Positions 1 through 7,563 of a stretch of DNA of 64,000 nucleotides are shown here, in pieces. Position numbers and translations under genes: made by a program. The notes under the pieces were generated by a model, which saw nothing but the letters and a program-made list of their open reading frames with translations, had not been told where the DNA came from and did not search any database. The DNA is from Winogradskyella sp. MH6. GTDB taxonomy: Bacteria > Bacteroidota > Bacteroidia > Flavobacteriales > Flavobacteriaceae. Location: positions 2,232,001 through 2,296,000 of the forward strand of contig NZ_CP094494.1 of NCBI RefSeq assembly GCF_022810765.1, read 5' to 3'. The stretch's first letter is position 1. Each line of letters begins with the position of its first letter.

Positions 1-747
1 AATGTGCTCTGTTAGGCCTTTTTCTTCAACATAATCCTTTATGTCTTGCTCCATACTGCCTTTACCAACAAGTATATATTTGGCTTTAATAGCATTTTCT
101 TTAACTAAAATTTCAACAGTGTCTACCCAAGTGTAGTGGTCTTTAAACCCTGTGAATTCGGCAATATTCCCAATTATTTTATAGTCTTTTGGAATGTTGA
201 ATTCTTCATGTAAAATTCCGGTGCCTTCTTGCTTTTTAAATTTATTTACATCAGTAACACTACCTATTACAGTTAATTTACTATGGTTTTTAACTGCAAA
301 TTTTAAAGATTCTACAACAGGTTGAGAGACACAAATAATTTTTTTTATGCCTTTGTAATTGTATTTCCACTTTCTGAAAAAATTGGTATCTACACGTTTT
401 ATTAGTGTTCTACAAAGTACTAGAGGTACTTTCATTCCGAATAAAAAATGTGCTAAAACCGCTATAGTATGCGCTTTACTGCTGTGAATGAAAATTACTG
501 AAGCTTGTTTTTCTTGGGCTAACTTTTTAAATTCTTTTGCGTAAGATAAACTGTATTCAGATTTATATTCAAACGGAATTACTTGCATGCCTTTTTCGGT
601 TGCAATACGTTCTACTTCAGAGCCTATAGGGCAAACAATCCATTGGTCTTCTACATAGCCTTCTGCTTTAAAAGCTTCGTATAAGTAGATGATTTTTTGT
701 TCGTGACCACGCCAACCATTAGAGGCTGTAAATTGTATTAACCGCAT
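1..747 (-). CDS. Glycosyltransferase family 4 protein, C-terminus beyond the window
   Basis: An open frame of 249 codons runs from ATG at 747 to base 1 with no stop, so the C-terminus lies outside. The protein begins MRLIQFTAS and has NGWRGHEQ at about residues 10-17, where GT-B enzymes carry their first glycine-rich loop. ILVGKGSMEQ near residue 225 marks the start of the nucleotide-sugar domain. There is no signal peptide or membrane segment, so it probably works in the cytosol on a lipid-linked or LPS-core sugar. Its neighbours are other glycan transferases. A TAnnTTTG box lies 20 bases upstream on the same strand. Family assignment is good; donor and acceptor are unknown. Confidence 0.8.
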   Translation of the reverse strand, partial: MRLIQFTASNGWRGHEQKIIYLYEAFKAEGYVEDQWIVCPIGSEVERIATEKGMQVIPFEYKSEYSLSYAKEFKKLAQEKQASVIFIHSSKAHTIAVLAHFLFGMKVPLVLCRTLIKRVDTNFFRKWKYNYKGIKKIICVSQPVVESLKFAVKNHSKLTVIGSVTDVNKFKKQEGTGILHEEFNIPKDYKIIGNIAEFTGFKDHYTWVDTVEILVKENAIKAKYILVGKGSMEQDIKDYVEEKGLTEHI

Positions 748-767
748 TTAAATTGTTTTTAGCAAAG

Positions 768-775
768 CAAAAGTA
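768..775 (-). promoter_or_regulatory. -7 promoter box (TACTTTTG) for the GT4 gene
   Basis: The minus strand reads TACTTTTG, an exact match to the Bacteroidota -7 consensus TAnnTTTG, 20 bases ahead of the ATG at 747. I found no clear -33 TTG at the usual distance. Confidence 0.5.
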
Positions 776-788
776 AGGTTTTTCAAGG

Positions 789-1640
789 TTACTTTATTTT
801 ATAGAGTCCCAAGGCTTTTTTAAACTTTTTACTGGCAAGAACATAATTAACGTAGAGCTTATTCTTTAGGCTTAATTTTCGCCATTTTTTATGCGGAATA
901 ATCTCTTTAGATATTTTTTCTTCAATAGTTTCAGATACGATAAACTGAGTTTTTATATTATCCCAATCTACATTGTCATAACCATCAAATTCATTGACTT
1001 TATTTTTTTCGTGTATTATAGACATCCAAAGACGTTTGTCTGAAATTTCAACACGTCTCGATTCTTTTTTCCACATATTATGGTCACTAAACCAAACGGT
1101 TTTTGGAGCTTCATTTTTTTCGATAAGACTTATAAAAGGATTAAAAATATGCTCTTTTTTACCTAGCATAATTTCAGGTGAAATTTGAAGCGAATAGCCT
1201 TTTAAAACATCAATAGCCATAAAATCTTGTGACTTAAATTGCTTTTGAATTGTATTGATGTAATCTTTATGAATACAGTCGTCATTGTCTATACGAGAGG
1301 TGATGATGTATGGAGTATCCTTACTATCTTCTTCAATATAATGTTTGATGGAAGAGTGAAAAGCGCCCATGCCATCAATATAAAAGGATTTAAAATGCGA
1401 ATAAGGTTTTAGTAAAGTTTCTATTTCATCCTTAAAATCAGAATCTGTACTTGTATCAAAGAACAATAGCCATTCAAACTTAGTGTTACTTTGGCTAGCA
1501 ACAGAAGGTAGACAGAAATTACTAAACAAGCCAATGCGATGTGTCATCCATTCACGTGTTAAAAGCGTTTCGTTATTTTTAGTTACTTCCCAATTTTTAT
1601 TCTTGAGGTTAAAACGTGTAATGAGATAGTGTTTAAACAT
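789..1640 (-). CDS. Putative rhamnosyl/glycosyl transferase (PF11316-like)
   Basis: This is a 283-residue cytosolic protein without membrane segments. It resembles the putative rhamnosyltransferase family PF11316: an N-terminal MFKHYLITRFNL strand, WMTHRIGLFSNFCLPSV near residues 31-47, and the acidic motif SRIDNDDCIHKDYI near residue 115, which would be the metal/nucleotide site (a DxD-like motif). The family is common in capsule and LPS clusters, and the neighbouring GT4, GT2 and WaaP-like genes fit that. A TAAATTTG promoter box lies 22 bases upstream of the ATG. The sugar transferred cannot be read from sequence. Confidence 0.7.
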   Translation of the reverse strand: MFKHYLITRFNLKNKNWEVTKNNETLLTREWMTHRIGLFSNFCLPSVASQSNTKFEWLLFFDTSTDSDFKDEIETLLKPYSHFKSFYIDGMGAFHSSIKHYIEEDSKDTPYIITSRIDNDDCIHKDYINTIQKQFKSQDFMAIDVLKGYSLQISPEIMLGKKEHIFNPFISLIEKNEAPKTVWFSDHNMWKKESRRVEISDKRLWMSIIHEKNKVNEFDGYDNVDWDNIKTQFIVSETIEEKISKEIIPHKKWRKLSLKNKLYVNYVLASKKFKKALGLYKIK

Positions 1641-1662
1641 CTTCTTGCTGTTGTTTGATAGG

Positions 1663-1670
1663 CAAATTTA
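1663..1670 (-). promoter_or_regulatory. -7 promoter box (TAAATTTG) for the PF11316-like gene
   Basis: The minus strand reads TAAATTTG, matching TAnnTTTG, 22 bases before the ATG at 1640. No -33 TTG is visible at a normal spacing. Confidence 0.45.
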
Positions 1671-1704
1671 AAGAAATAATATTTCTACATCCTTAGTTTG
1701 CTAA

Positions 1705-1736
1705 TTTGAAAGGCACGCTATAAATACCTACTTTTG
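1705..1736 (+). promoter_or_regulatory. Flavobacterial promoter (-33 TTTG / -7 TACTTTTG) for the kinase gene
   Basis: TTTG at 1705-1708 and TACTTTTG at 1729-1736 are separated by 20 bases, the usual distance between the -33 and -7 elements of Bacteroidota housekeeping promoters. The start codon follows at 1765. Confidence 0.65.
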
Positions 1737-1764
1737 CAAATCATTGTTAGATATGTTTTAACCT

Positions 1765-2538
1765 ATGTCAGTAACCATTAAAATACACAAAAACTCAGCC
1801 TTGTCAAAAGACAGCTTAATGAAAGCTATTGAGAATTTTGACCATGAAGGAGAAATGATTGGTAATGGTTACCGAAACGTCATTAAAATTCTAACGATTG
1901 ATGGGCAACGGTATAATATCAAGGAATTTAAGGTTCCTAATCTAGTCAATAAAATTGTCTATCGTTTTTTTAGAAAAAGTAAGGCAGAGCGATCATTTCT
2001 TTATGGTCAACGTTTATTGGACTTGGGAATTCTTACACCTTCACCTGAAGCTTATATAGAGTATAAATCGCTATTTATATTTGGAAAAAGTTACTATATA
2101 AGTAAACAATTAGAATACGATTTTACAATCCGAAAGCTTATTGATGAGCCAGAGTGTGATGACTACGATAATATTCTCAGGCAGTTTACACAGTTTACGT
2201 ATAAGTTACACGAAAACGGTATTCATTTTTTAGATCATTCGCCAGGTAATACACTTATAAAAAAGACGAGTACTGGCTACGATTTTTATTTAGTAGACCT
2301 CAATCGTATGGAGTTTAAGACGTTAACCTATGATGAGCGTATGGCAAATTTTGCACGTTTATCTCCAAAAGATTATATGCTAGACATCATTAGTGATGAA
2401 TATGCCAAATTGATAAACAAACCTCATGATGAAGTTAGAGAACGTATGTATTACTTTTCACAAAAGTTTTCGTCTGGCTTTAAAAAGAAAGAGGCTTTTA
2501 AAAAGAAATATTATTTCTGGCGAAAAAAGAAAAACTAA
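1765..2538 (+). CDS. LPS kinase-like protein (Kdo/WaaP family)
   Basis: The 257-residue protein has a small-lobe pattern IGNGYRNVIKI with a following lysine in YNIKEFK (about residues 30-55), and a catalytic-loop-like HFLDHSPGNTL (about residues 153-163) followed by FYLVDLNRMEF, which takes the place of the DFG region. This is the layout of the WaaP/Kdo kinase family that phosphorylates lipid A inner-core sugars on the cytoplasmic side. No membrane segment is seen. The location between LPS-type glycosyltransferases supports the role. It converges with the next gene and overlaps it by 4 bases. It has its own promoter. Exact acceptor is unknown. Confidence 0.75.
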   Translation: MSVTIKIHKNSALSKDSLMKAIENFDHEGEMIGNGYRNVIKILTIDGQRYNIKEFKVPNLVNKIVYRFFRKSKAERSFLYGQRLLDLGILTPSPEAYIEYKSLFIFGKSYYISKQLEYDFTIRKLIDEPECDDYDNILRQFTQFTYKLHENGIHFLDHSPGNTLIKKTSTGYDFYLVDLNRMEFKTLTYDERMANFARLSPKDYMLDIISDEYAKLINKPHDEVRERMYYFSQKFSSGFKKKEAFKKKYYFWRKKKN

Positions 2539-3296
2539 ATTTTCTTTTTATATAGTTCACGCAGCTTAGAATACTTCAAAAAAGTAATATTTGCGGTTTG
2601 TACGCAGATGACAAACCCATTAAATCCATCTAAAAAACCAAGTCTTAAGAAATAAGACTTAAAAAAAGCCCAAGTTGGATTCCAGATAATTTTCCAAATA
2701 GGAGCAGTTTTACCTTTATCGAAATAAGCTTTAGCAGCGATGGTTGAGAAATGTTCGGTTTTTTTATTGAATTCAGAGTAGGTTTGGTAGGTCCAATGCA
2801 AAATATCTCCTTTTAAGTGACCACTTTTGGTATTGCTGTCTAAAAATTGAACATTGTCATGCGGATTAATACCTGTCCATTCTGCTTTGGTTTTGTCAAA
2901 AACACGCATTTTTTTATTAGGATACCAATCACTATGCTTTATCCATTGTCCGCAAAAATTATTATAACGGTTGGCATAATATCCATCAAAAACCCAGTTG
3001 TTTTTTAGTTTAATAATAGATTTTTGAAGTTCTTCAGAAAGCGCTTCATCACCATCAAGAGAAACAATATGGTTGTAAGAAGCTTGTTGTAAAGCAAAGT
3101 TTTTCTGTTCTATATAGCCGAGAAATTTTTGCTCAATAAACGTAGCATTAAATTTTTGGCAAATTGCTTTAGTGTTATCAGTAGAATAAGAATCTACAAC
3201 CACAATCTCATCAACCACATTTACTAAGGATTGTAGACAACGCTCTATGTTTCGTTCTTCATTAAAGGTAATAATAACACCAGATAGTTTTAGCAT
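2535..3296 (-). CDS. Glycosyltransferase family 2, WaaE/KdtX-like
   Basis: The 253-residue GT-A protein starts with SGVIITFNEERNIERCL and has VVVDSYSTDNT near residue 35 and SLDGDEALSEEL near residue 80, which supply the nucleotide- and metal-binding DxD. WTGINPHDNVQF and the following GxLKGDILHWTY region are typical of the WaaE/KdtX subgroup, which adds glucose to inner-core heptose in LPS. A hydrophobic stretch near residues 215-235 could be a membrane-associated helix. It is transcribed divergently from the twin GT2 genes and overlaps the kinase tail-to-tail. Subgroup assignment is from pattern memory; donor unproven. Confidence 0.75.
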   Translation of the reverse strand: MLKLSGVIITFNEERNIERCLQSLVNVVDEIVVVDSYSTDNTKAICQKFNATFIEQKFLGYIEQKNFALQQASYNHIVSLDGDEALSEELQKSIIKLKNNWVFDGYYANRYNNFCGQWIKHSDWYPNKKMRVFDKTKAEWTGINPHDNVQFLDSNTKSGHLKGDILHWTYQTYSEFNKKTEHFSTIAAKAYFDKGKTAPIWKIIWNPTWAFFKSYFLRLGFLDGFNGFVICVQTANITFLKYSKLRELYKKKI

Positions 3297-3324
3297 ACTT
3301 GTAATTTCAGTGTTGTAAAAATAG

Positions 3325-3332
3325 TATTTTTG
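3325..3332 (+). promoter_or_regulatory. -7 promoter box (TATTTTTG) almost touching the start codon
   Basis: TATTTTTG matches TAnnTTTG and ends only 5 bases before ATG 3338. A TTG at 3299-3301 lies 23 bases upstream. If the box acts at -7, the transcript would begin at or next to the ATG, giving a leaderless mRNA. Confidence 0.5.
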
Positions 3333-3337
3333 TGCTT

Positions 3338-4159
3338 ATGCAATCACGACCTAAAGCTTCGGTTATTATAAGTACATACAATCAACCACAATGGTTAGCG
3401 TTGGTGCTGCATAGCTATAACATTCAGACCGAATCTAATTTCGAGTTGATTATTGCAGATGATGGTTCAGACGATAGAACAAAAGCTGTGATTGATGCGT
3501 TTAAAACCTATTCAAAATTAAATGTCTTACACGTTTGGCAAAAGGATGAAGGGTTTCAAAAAACAAAAATTCTGAATAAAGCTATCGTTGCTTCACATTC
3601 AGAATACCTCATATTTACAGACGGAGATTGCATTGCAAGAGAAGACTTTGTGGAAACACATTTAAAGTTAAAACGACCTCATTGTGCGCTTTCTGGAGGT
3701 TATTTTAAGTTGTCTGAAACCGTATCTCAAAGCATTACAAAAGATGTTATTGACACTCAAAAATGTTTTGATAAGCAATGGCTTTTAGTTAAAGGTCAGT
3801 CCAAAACGTTTAAGTTAAATAAGCTGACTAAATCTAAGGTGAAAGCAAACCTCTTAAATACATTAACACCAACCAAAGCTACTTTTGATGGGATGAATGT
3901 TTCCTGTTTTAAAAGCGATATTTTAGCTGTAAATGGTTTTGATGAACGTATGCAATATGGAGGAGAAGATAGAGAAGTAGGTGAACGTATGATGAATAAC
4001 GGCATCAAATTTCTACAAGTAAGGTATAGTACGATTTGCGTACATTTGCATCATCAAAGACCTTATAAAAACGAAGAAGCAGAAAAGTTAAACCTGAAAA
4101 TTCGTAAGGAAACAAAAAAAAATAAAACAACATATACCAAGTTTGGTATCAAGACATAA
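3338..4159 (+). CDS. Glycosyltransferase family 2 (first of a tandem pair)
   Basis: This GT-A enzyme shows KASVIISTYNQPQWL at the N-terminus, ADDGSDDRT near residue 40, FTDGDCIAREDFVETH near residue 95 (the DxD) and a C-terminal galactosyltransferase-like segment with NGFDERMQYGGEDREVGERM near residue 205. I chose ATG 3338 (MQSRPK) over the GTG six bases upstream because that GTG overlaps the promoter box. It ends 3 bases before its paralogue, so the two are co-transcribed. The two proteins are almost the same length and share nearly every motif, which shows a tandem duplication. Likely role: extending LPS or exopolysaccharide in the cytosol. Confidence 0.8.
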   Translation: MQSRPKASVIISTYNQPQWLALVLHSYNIQTESNFELIIADDGSDDRTKAVIDAFKTYSKLNVLHVWQKDEGFQKTKILNKAIVASHSEYLIFTDGDCIAREDFVETHLKLKRPHCALSGGYFKLSETVSQSITKDVIDTQKCFDKQWLLVKGQSKTFKLNKLTKSKVKANLLNTLTPTKATFDGMNVSCFKSDILAVNGFDERMQYGGEDREVGERMMNNGIKFLQVRYSTICVHLHHQRPYKNEEAEKLNLKIRKETKKNKTTYTKFGIKT

Positions 4160-4162
4160 ATT

Positions 4163-4990
4163 ATGGCATTACCTAAAATTACAGTCATTATTGCCACATA
4201 TAATAAAACAGATTGGTTAGAAAAAGTATTGTACGGTTATAGTGTGCAAACTTATAAAGACTTTGATATTATCATTGCAGATGATGGTTCTACAGAAGAA
4301 ACCAAAGAATTGATAGATAGGTTTAAACAAGATTATCCTGTAGAAATTACACATGCTTGGCATGAAGACAAAGGGTACAGACGCCAAAAAATATTAAACG
4401 AAGCCATAGTAATGGCAAAGCACGATTATATCTTATTTACAGATGGAGATTGTATTCCGCGTGAAGATTTTGTAGAAACACATGCAAAACATGCCGAAAA
4501 AGGCTACTTTTTATCTGGTGGTTACTGCAAACTACCAATGGATATTAGCGAAACGATAGCTGAAGATGATATAAAATCTAAACGTTGTTTTGAAGTAAAA
4601 TGGCTAAAAGATCAAGGCGAACTTAGCGGAAAGAACAAACTAAAACTTTCGGCTAAAAATGGATTGGCAAATTTCTTAGATGTCGTAACTCCAACAGGAG
4701 CAACATTTAATAACTGTAATTCCTCTGCTTGGAAATCTGATTTAATAGCTATTAATGGTTACGACGAGCGCATGCAATATGGTGGTCCAGACAGAGAATT
4801 GGGCGAGCGTTTGGTAAACAATGGCATCAAAACAAAACAAATACGTTACAAAGCTATTTGTCTGCATCTCGATCATGCTCGCGGTTATAAAACACAAGAA
4901 TCTTTAGATAGAAATTTAGCCATTAGAGCTAAAGTGAAAAAAGAAAATTTAAAGTGGACCGAACATGGTATTAAAAAAGGTGAATCTTAA
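4163..4990 (+). CDS. Glycosyltransferase family 2 (second of a tandem pair)
   Basis: The 275-residue paralogue of the gene before it has ITVIIATYNKTDWLEKVL, ADDGSTEETKE, FTDGDCIPREDFVETHA and NGYDERMQYGGPDRELGERL in the same order. The segment between the DxD and the C-terminal motif differs most (SETIAEDD... versus SQSITKDV...), so donor or acceptor preference may have changed. It lies 3 bases after the first copy and ends with a 4-base convergent overlap with the GT9 gene. It lacks a signal peptide. Function as a surface-glycan glycosyltransferase is a confident family call; specificity is open. Confidence 0.8.
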   Translation: MALPKITVIIATYNKTDWLEKVLYGYSVQTYKDFDIIIADDGSTEETKELIDRFKQDYPVEITHAWHEDKGYRRQKILNEAIVMAKHDYILFTDGDCIPREDFVETHAKHAEKGYFLSGGYCKLPMDISETIAEDDIKSKRCFEVKWLKDQGELSGKNKLKLSAKNGLANFLDVVTPTGATFNNCNSSAWKSDLIAINGYDERMQYGGPDRELGERLVNNGIKTKQIRYKAICLHLDHARGYKTQESLDRNLAIRAKVKKENLKWTEHGIKKGES

Positions 4991-6051
4991 AGCCTTTTTA
5001 AAAATTCAATCAGGTCTTCTTCAAAAAATGAAGGCTTAAATTTTAAATACAATTCTGAAGCTTGAGATTTTAATTCTTTTGGATGATTGATGCCTAAATA
5101 CGATTGGTTGTTATAATCTTTCAGATGGACAGAAAGGTGTTTTTTACCATCATCGAACATATTCCAGGCTTCTTTTTTTATCCAAGGTGAAAAAATAGTA
5201 AATGTAGGTATACTTAAAGCTTTTGCCATGTTTATAGCTCCGCCTTCATTTCCTATTAGTGCATCGCAATGTTGCGTAATAGCTAGAAAATCTCTTAAGC
5301 TTTTACCAAATACTTTAAAATGAATATTGTTTTGAGTTTCAGATTTACACAAATCTAAAATGGCTTTGGCATCAGCTTCTTGTTTTGGTATATAATTGAA
5401 TAAAATCTGGCTTTCAGGCTGCGTTTTAACAATCGTGTCGATTACTGAAGCCATATAGTCAAAAGGATAGGTTTTGTTAGATCCGCTACCTAAAACACCA
5501 ATCATGTAGAGTGGTTTGTTAGTGTCAATGTGGTGAGATTCTAAGAAATTTTTAGCATCTGTTTTTTCTTGTTCGGTGAGGTATATTTTGGGTCTAACAA
5601 TTTTGCTAGTATCAATGTTTAAGGGTTGTAATAATTGTAACCTGTTTTCTATTGCCAAACCAGCATTGGTGTCAGCTTTTGCCTTGTGTTTAAATAAGTG
5701 TGTGTATAGTAACTTATTTCTGCTTTTATTTATAGAAACTTTAATCTTTGCTTTAGAAAGTAGGGTGATAAGATTACTCGATAGCTTAGAGTAAACATCT
5801 ATAATAACATCATAATTTTCTTTACGAAGTTGTTTAGCAAGTTTAAAAAGTTTTAGTTTACTTTTTTCATGTTCTGGTGTAAAAAATTGAATCTTATCTA
5901 TATAAGGATTTTGATCTACAACAGGGAAGGTATGCGTATTAATAAGGTAATGTAATTCTGCATCAGGATATTGATGCTTAATGGCTTCAAACAATATGCT
6001 TGAAGCCAAAACATCACCAATCATTTTTTGTTGTATGATTAAAATTTTCAA
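4987..6051 (-). CDS. Glycosyltransferase family 9 (heptosyltransferase-like)
   Basis: The 354-residue protein opens with MKILIIQQKMIGDVLASSILFEA, the GT9 N-terminal GDxL pattern, and has IGNEGGAINMAKALSIPTFTIFSPW at about residues 255-280, the nucleotide-sugar end of the second Rossmann domain. GT9 enzymes move heptose from ADP-heptose onto LPS inner core. The ATG lies 14 bases after the small upstream gene, which itself lies 3 bases after dapD, so all three are probably one transcript. It converges with the second GT2 gene. Assigned with good confidence at family level. Confidence 0.8.
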   Translation of the reverse strand: MKILIIQQKMIGDVLASSILFEAIKHQYPDAELHYLINTHTFPVVDQNPYIDKIQFFTPEHEKSKLKLFKLAKQLRKENYDVIIDVYSKLSSNLITLLSKAKIKVSINKSRNKLLYTHLFKHKAKADTNAGLAIENRLQLLQPLNIDTSKIVRPKIYLTEQEKTDAKNFLESHHIDTNKPLYMIGVLGSGSNKTYPFDYMASVIDTIVKTQPESQILFNYIPKQEADAKAILDLCKSETQNNIHFKVFGKSLRDFLAITQHCDALIGNEGGAINMAKALSIPTFTIFSPWIKKEAWNMFDDGKKHLSVHLKDYNNQSYLGINHPKELKSQASELYLKFKPSFFEEDLIEFLKRL

Positions 6052-6065
6052 TCTTAAATTAATTC

Positions 6066-6380
6066 TTAGAGTATCTTATACCTAATTACACAAGGCCTAT
6101 TTATTGAGTTTTTCAGATCTCTTAAACTACTATATTTTTCAATACAACTATAAGTATTTCCATTCGAATCAGTAGTTATTTTAACCTTAATATTTTTTTT
6201 GATTCCTCTTTTTTTAGGCCATATAACAAATTCGTTTCTTAACTCATCTTCGATGGTCTCTAAAGCACTTTTTCTAAATCTTTTATTACCAATTCGCTTT
6301 GAAAAAGGACGTAAATGTTTTGCCCATTCTCCACAACGAAAACGACCTTTATGATAATTAGTATTTAGATTAGTTCTCAT
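6066..6380 (-). CDS. Small basic protein of unknown function
   Basis: I do not recognise this 104-residue protein. It is rich in lysine and arginine (FRCGEWAKHLRPFSKRIGNKRFRK near residues 15-38, and WPKKRGIKKNIKVKI near residue 55) and has no signal peptide or membrane segment. The ATG is 3 bases after the dapD stop and the next gene (GT9) starts 14 bases downstream, so it is very likely translated as part of that operon. The basic character would fit nucleic-acid or ribosome contact, but that is only a guess. Position in a tight operon is the main evidence that it is real. Confidence 0.6.
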   Translation of the reverse strand: MRTNLNTNYHKGRFRCGEWAKHLRPFSKRIGNKRFRKSALETIEDELRNEFVIWPKKRGIKKNIKVKITTDSNGNTYSCIEKYSSLRDLKNSINRPCVIRYKIL

Positions 6381-6383
6381 TTT

Positions 6384-7199
6384 TTAAACTGCTACATCAT
6401 ACTCGCGTAAAGCATCGTTTAGAGAAGTTTTCTTATCTGTACTCTCTTTACGTTTTCCAATAATTAAAGCGCAAGGTACTTGGTATTCGCCAGCAGCAAA
6501 TTTCTTAGTATAACTTCCTGGAATTACCACAGAACGCGCAGGTACTTTACCTTTCATTTCTACAGGTTCATCACCAGTAACATCAATAATTTTAGTACTC
6601 ATGGTTAATACCACATTAGCGCCAAGAACTGCTTCTTTTTCTACATGTACTCCTTCTACAACAATACAACGGCTACCAATAAAAGCACCATCCTCTATAA
6701 TAACAGGAGAAGCTTGCAGTGGTTCTAATACACCACCAATACCAACACCACCAGAAAGGTGTACATTTTTACCAATCTGTGCACAACTACCAACTGTAGC
6801 CCAAGTGTCTACCATAGTGCCTTCATCTACATAAGCACCAATGTTAACATAGCTTGGCATCATAATAACGCCTTTAGAAATATAAGCTCCATGTCTAGCA
6901 ACAGCATGTGGTACAACTCTAATCCCTTTTTCCATATAGTTTCGTTTTAATGGAATTTTGTCGTGGTATTCAAAAATACCAACCTCGTGCGTTTCCATTT
7001 TCTGAATAGGGAAGTAGAGTACTACCGCTTTTTTAACCCATTCATTTACTTGCCAGCCATTTTCAGTTGGTTCAGCAACACGTAATGTGCCAGCATCTAT
7101 AAGGTCTATAACACTTCTTATTGCATCTATAGTAACTTTATTGGTTAATTGAGAACGGTCGTCCCAAGCATTTTCTATAACGGTTTGTAGTTGTTTCAT
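6384..7199 (-). CDS. dapD: 2,3,4,5-tetrahydropyridine-2,6-dicarboxylate N-succinyltransferase
   Basis: DapD transfers succinyl from succinyl-CoA to tetrahydrodipicolinate in the succinylase branch of lysine and diaminopimelate synthesis, in the cytosol. The 271 residues match the usual length. The N-terminal helical domain (LQTVIENAWDDRSQ) is followed by left-handed beta-helix hexapeptide repeats such as GVIMMPSYVNIGAYVDEGT and GKNVHLSGGVGIGGVLEP, and by the C-terminal RSVVIPGSY strand. It heads a likely three-gene operon with the small basic protein and the GT9 gene. That operon links cell-wall precursor supply with surface-glycan synthesis, though this may only be convenience of position. 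Confidence 0.96.
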   Translation of the reverse strand: MKQLQTVIENAWDDRSQLTNKVTIDAIRSVIDLIDAGTLRVAEPTENGWQVNEWVKKAVVLYFPIQKMETHEVGIFEYHDKIPLKRNYMEKGIRVVPHAVARHGAYISKGVIMMPSYVNIGAYVDEGTMVDTWATVGSCAQIGKNVHLSGGVGIGGVLEPLQASPVIIEDGAFIGSRCIVVEGVHVEKEAVLGANVVLTMSTKIIDVTGDEPVEMKGKVPARSVVIPGSYTKKFAAGEYQVPCALIIGKRKESTDKKTSLNDALREYDVAV

Positions 7200-7339
7200 T
7201 TATCTTAAATTTTGGTAAAGATAAGTTGATAAACAGCCTTTGTAAAATATTTTTAAAAAGAATTGTGACCTATCCTAAAAAGTTGTGTCTCAACAGTATT
7301 AAATGCAATGTAAATTTATTTTATATAGGTTTATCTGAG

Positions 7340-7402
7340 GATTTAATTAATAGCTAATTATGAAAACTCCTCTCCCCTTAATTTGAGGGGTTTTCTTTTT
7401 TT
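7340..7402 (+). ncRNA. Candidate small RNA, copy 1 (core plus terminator hairpin)
   Basis: The core at 7340-7359 is followed by an 11-bp stem, GAAAACTCCTC (7362-7372) with GAGGGGTTTTC (7385-7395), including one G-T wobble, and then seven T at 7396-7402. That is a good intrinsic terminator on the plus strand, yet no plus-strand gene lies upstream, because dapD is transcribed away. The likely transcript therefore starts inside the gap. No exact TAnnTTTG box is seen. The RNA family is unknown to me, and a match to a catalogued Bacteroidota RNA motif is possible. Confidence 0.45.
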
Positions 7403-7485
7403 GTAAGAAAATGTGACCTGAGAAATTTTTAAGTGTCTTAAAGATATAATTAACGTGATTTATTTATAGAGGGAATAAAATCAAC

Positions 7486-7542
7486 GATTTAATTAATAGC
7501 TAATTTTTGAAAACGCTTCTTAATTTATAAGAAGCGTTTTTT
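7486..7542 (+). ncRNA. Candidate small RNA, copy 2 (core plus terminator hairpin)
   Basis: The same 20-base core at 7486-7505 is followed by a perfect 13-bp stem, AAAACGCTTCTTA (7510-7522) with TAAGAAGCGTTTT (7528-7540), around a 5-base loop and a T-run. The stem sequence differs entirely from copy 1 except for the AAAAC foot, so structure rather than sequence is kept. It ends only 8 bases before the ruvX -7 box, so it could also insulate ruvX from read-through. Confidence 0.45.
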
Positions 7543-7549
7543 ATTACAC

Positions 7550-7557
7550 TATCTTTG
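7550..7557 (+). promoter_or_regulatory. -7 promoter box (TATCTTTG) for ruvX
   Basis: TATCTTTG matches TAnnTTTG and ends 6 bases before ATG 7564, which predicts a very short or absent 5' leader. No -33 TTG is clear because that region is the hairpin of the upstream candidate RNA. Confidence 0.5.
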
Positions 7558-7563
7558 CAGAAT

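Larger units (their letters stand above)
7264..7542 (+). repeat. Tandem duplication of a non-coding unit of about 146 bp
   Basis: The gap between dapD and ruvX (7200-7563, 364 bases) has no gene. It holds two copies of one unit. TGTGACCT is at 7264-7271 and again at 7412-7419, GTGTCTYAA follows in each, and the 20-base core beginning GATTTAATTAATAGC is identical at 7340-7359 and 7486-7505 (spacing 146). Each core is followed, after 2-4 bases, by GAAAAC and a hairpin. The sequence between these landmarks has drifted a lot, so the duplication is old or only the landmarks are under selection. Confidence 0.7.

Noticed and set aside
7200..7263. TATCTTTA near the dapD start as a promoter box
   Set aside because: It differs from TAnnTTTG at the last base, and there are several such near matches in AT-rich gaps.
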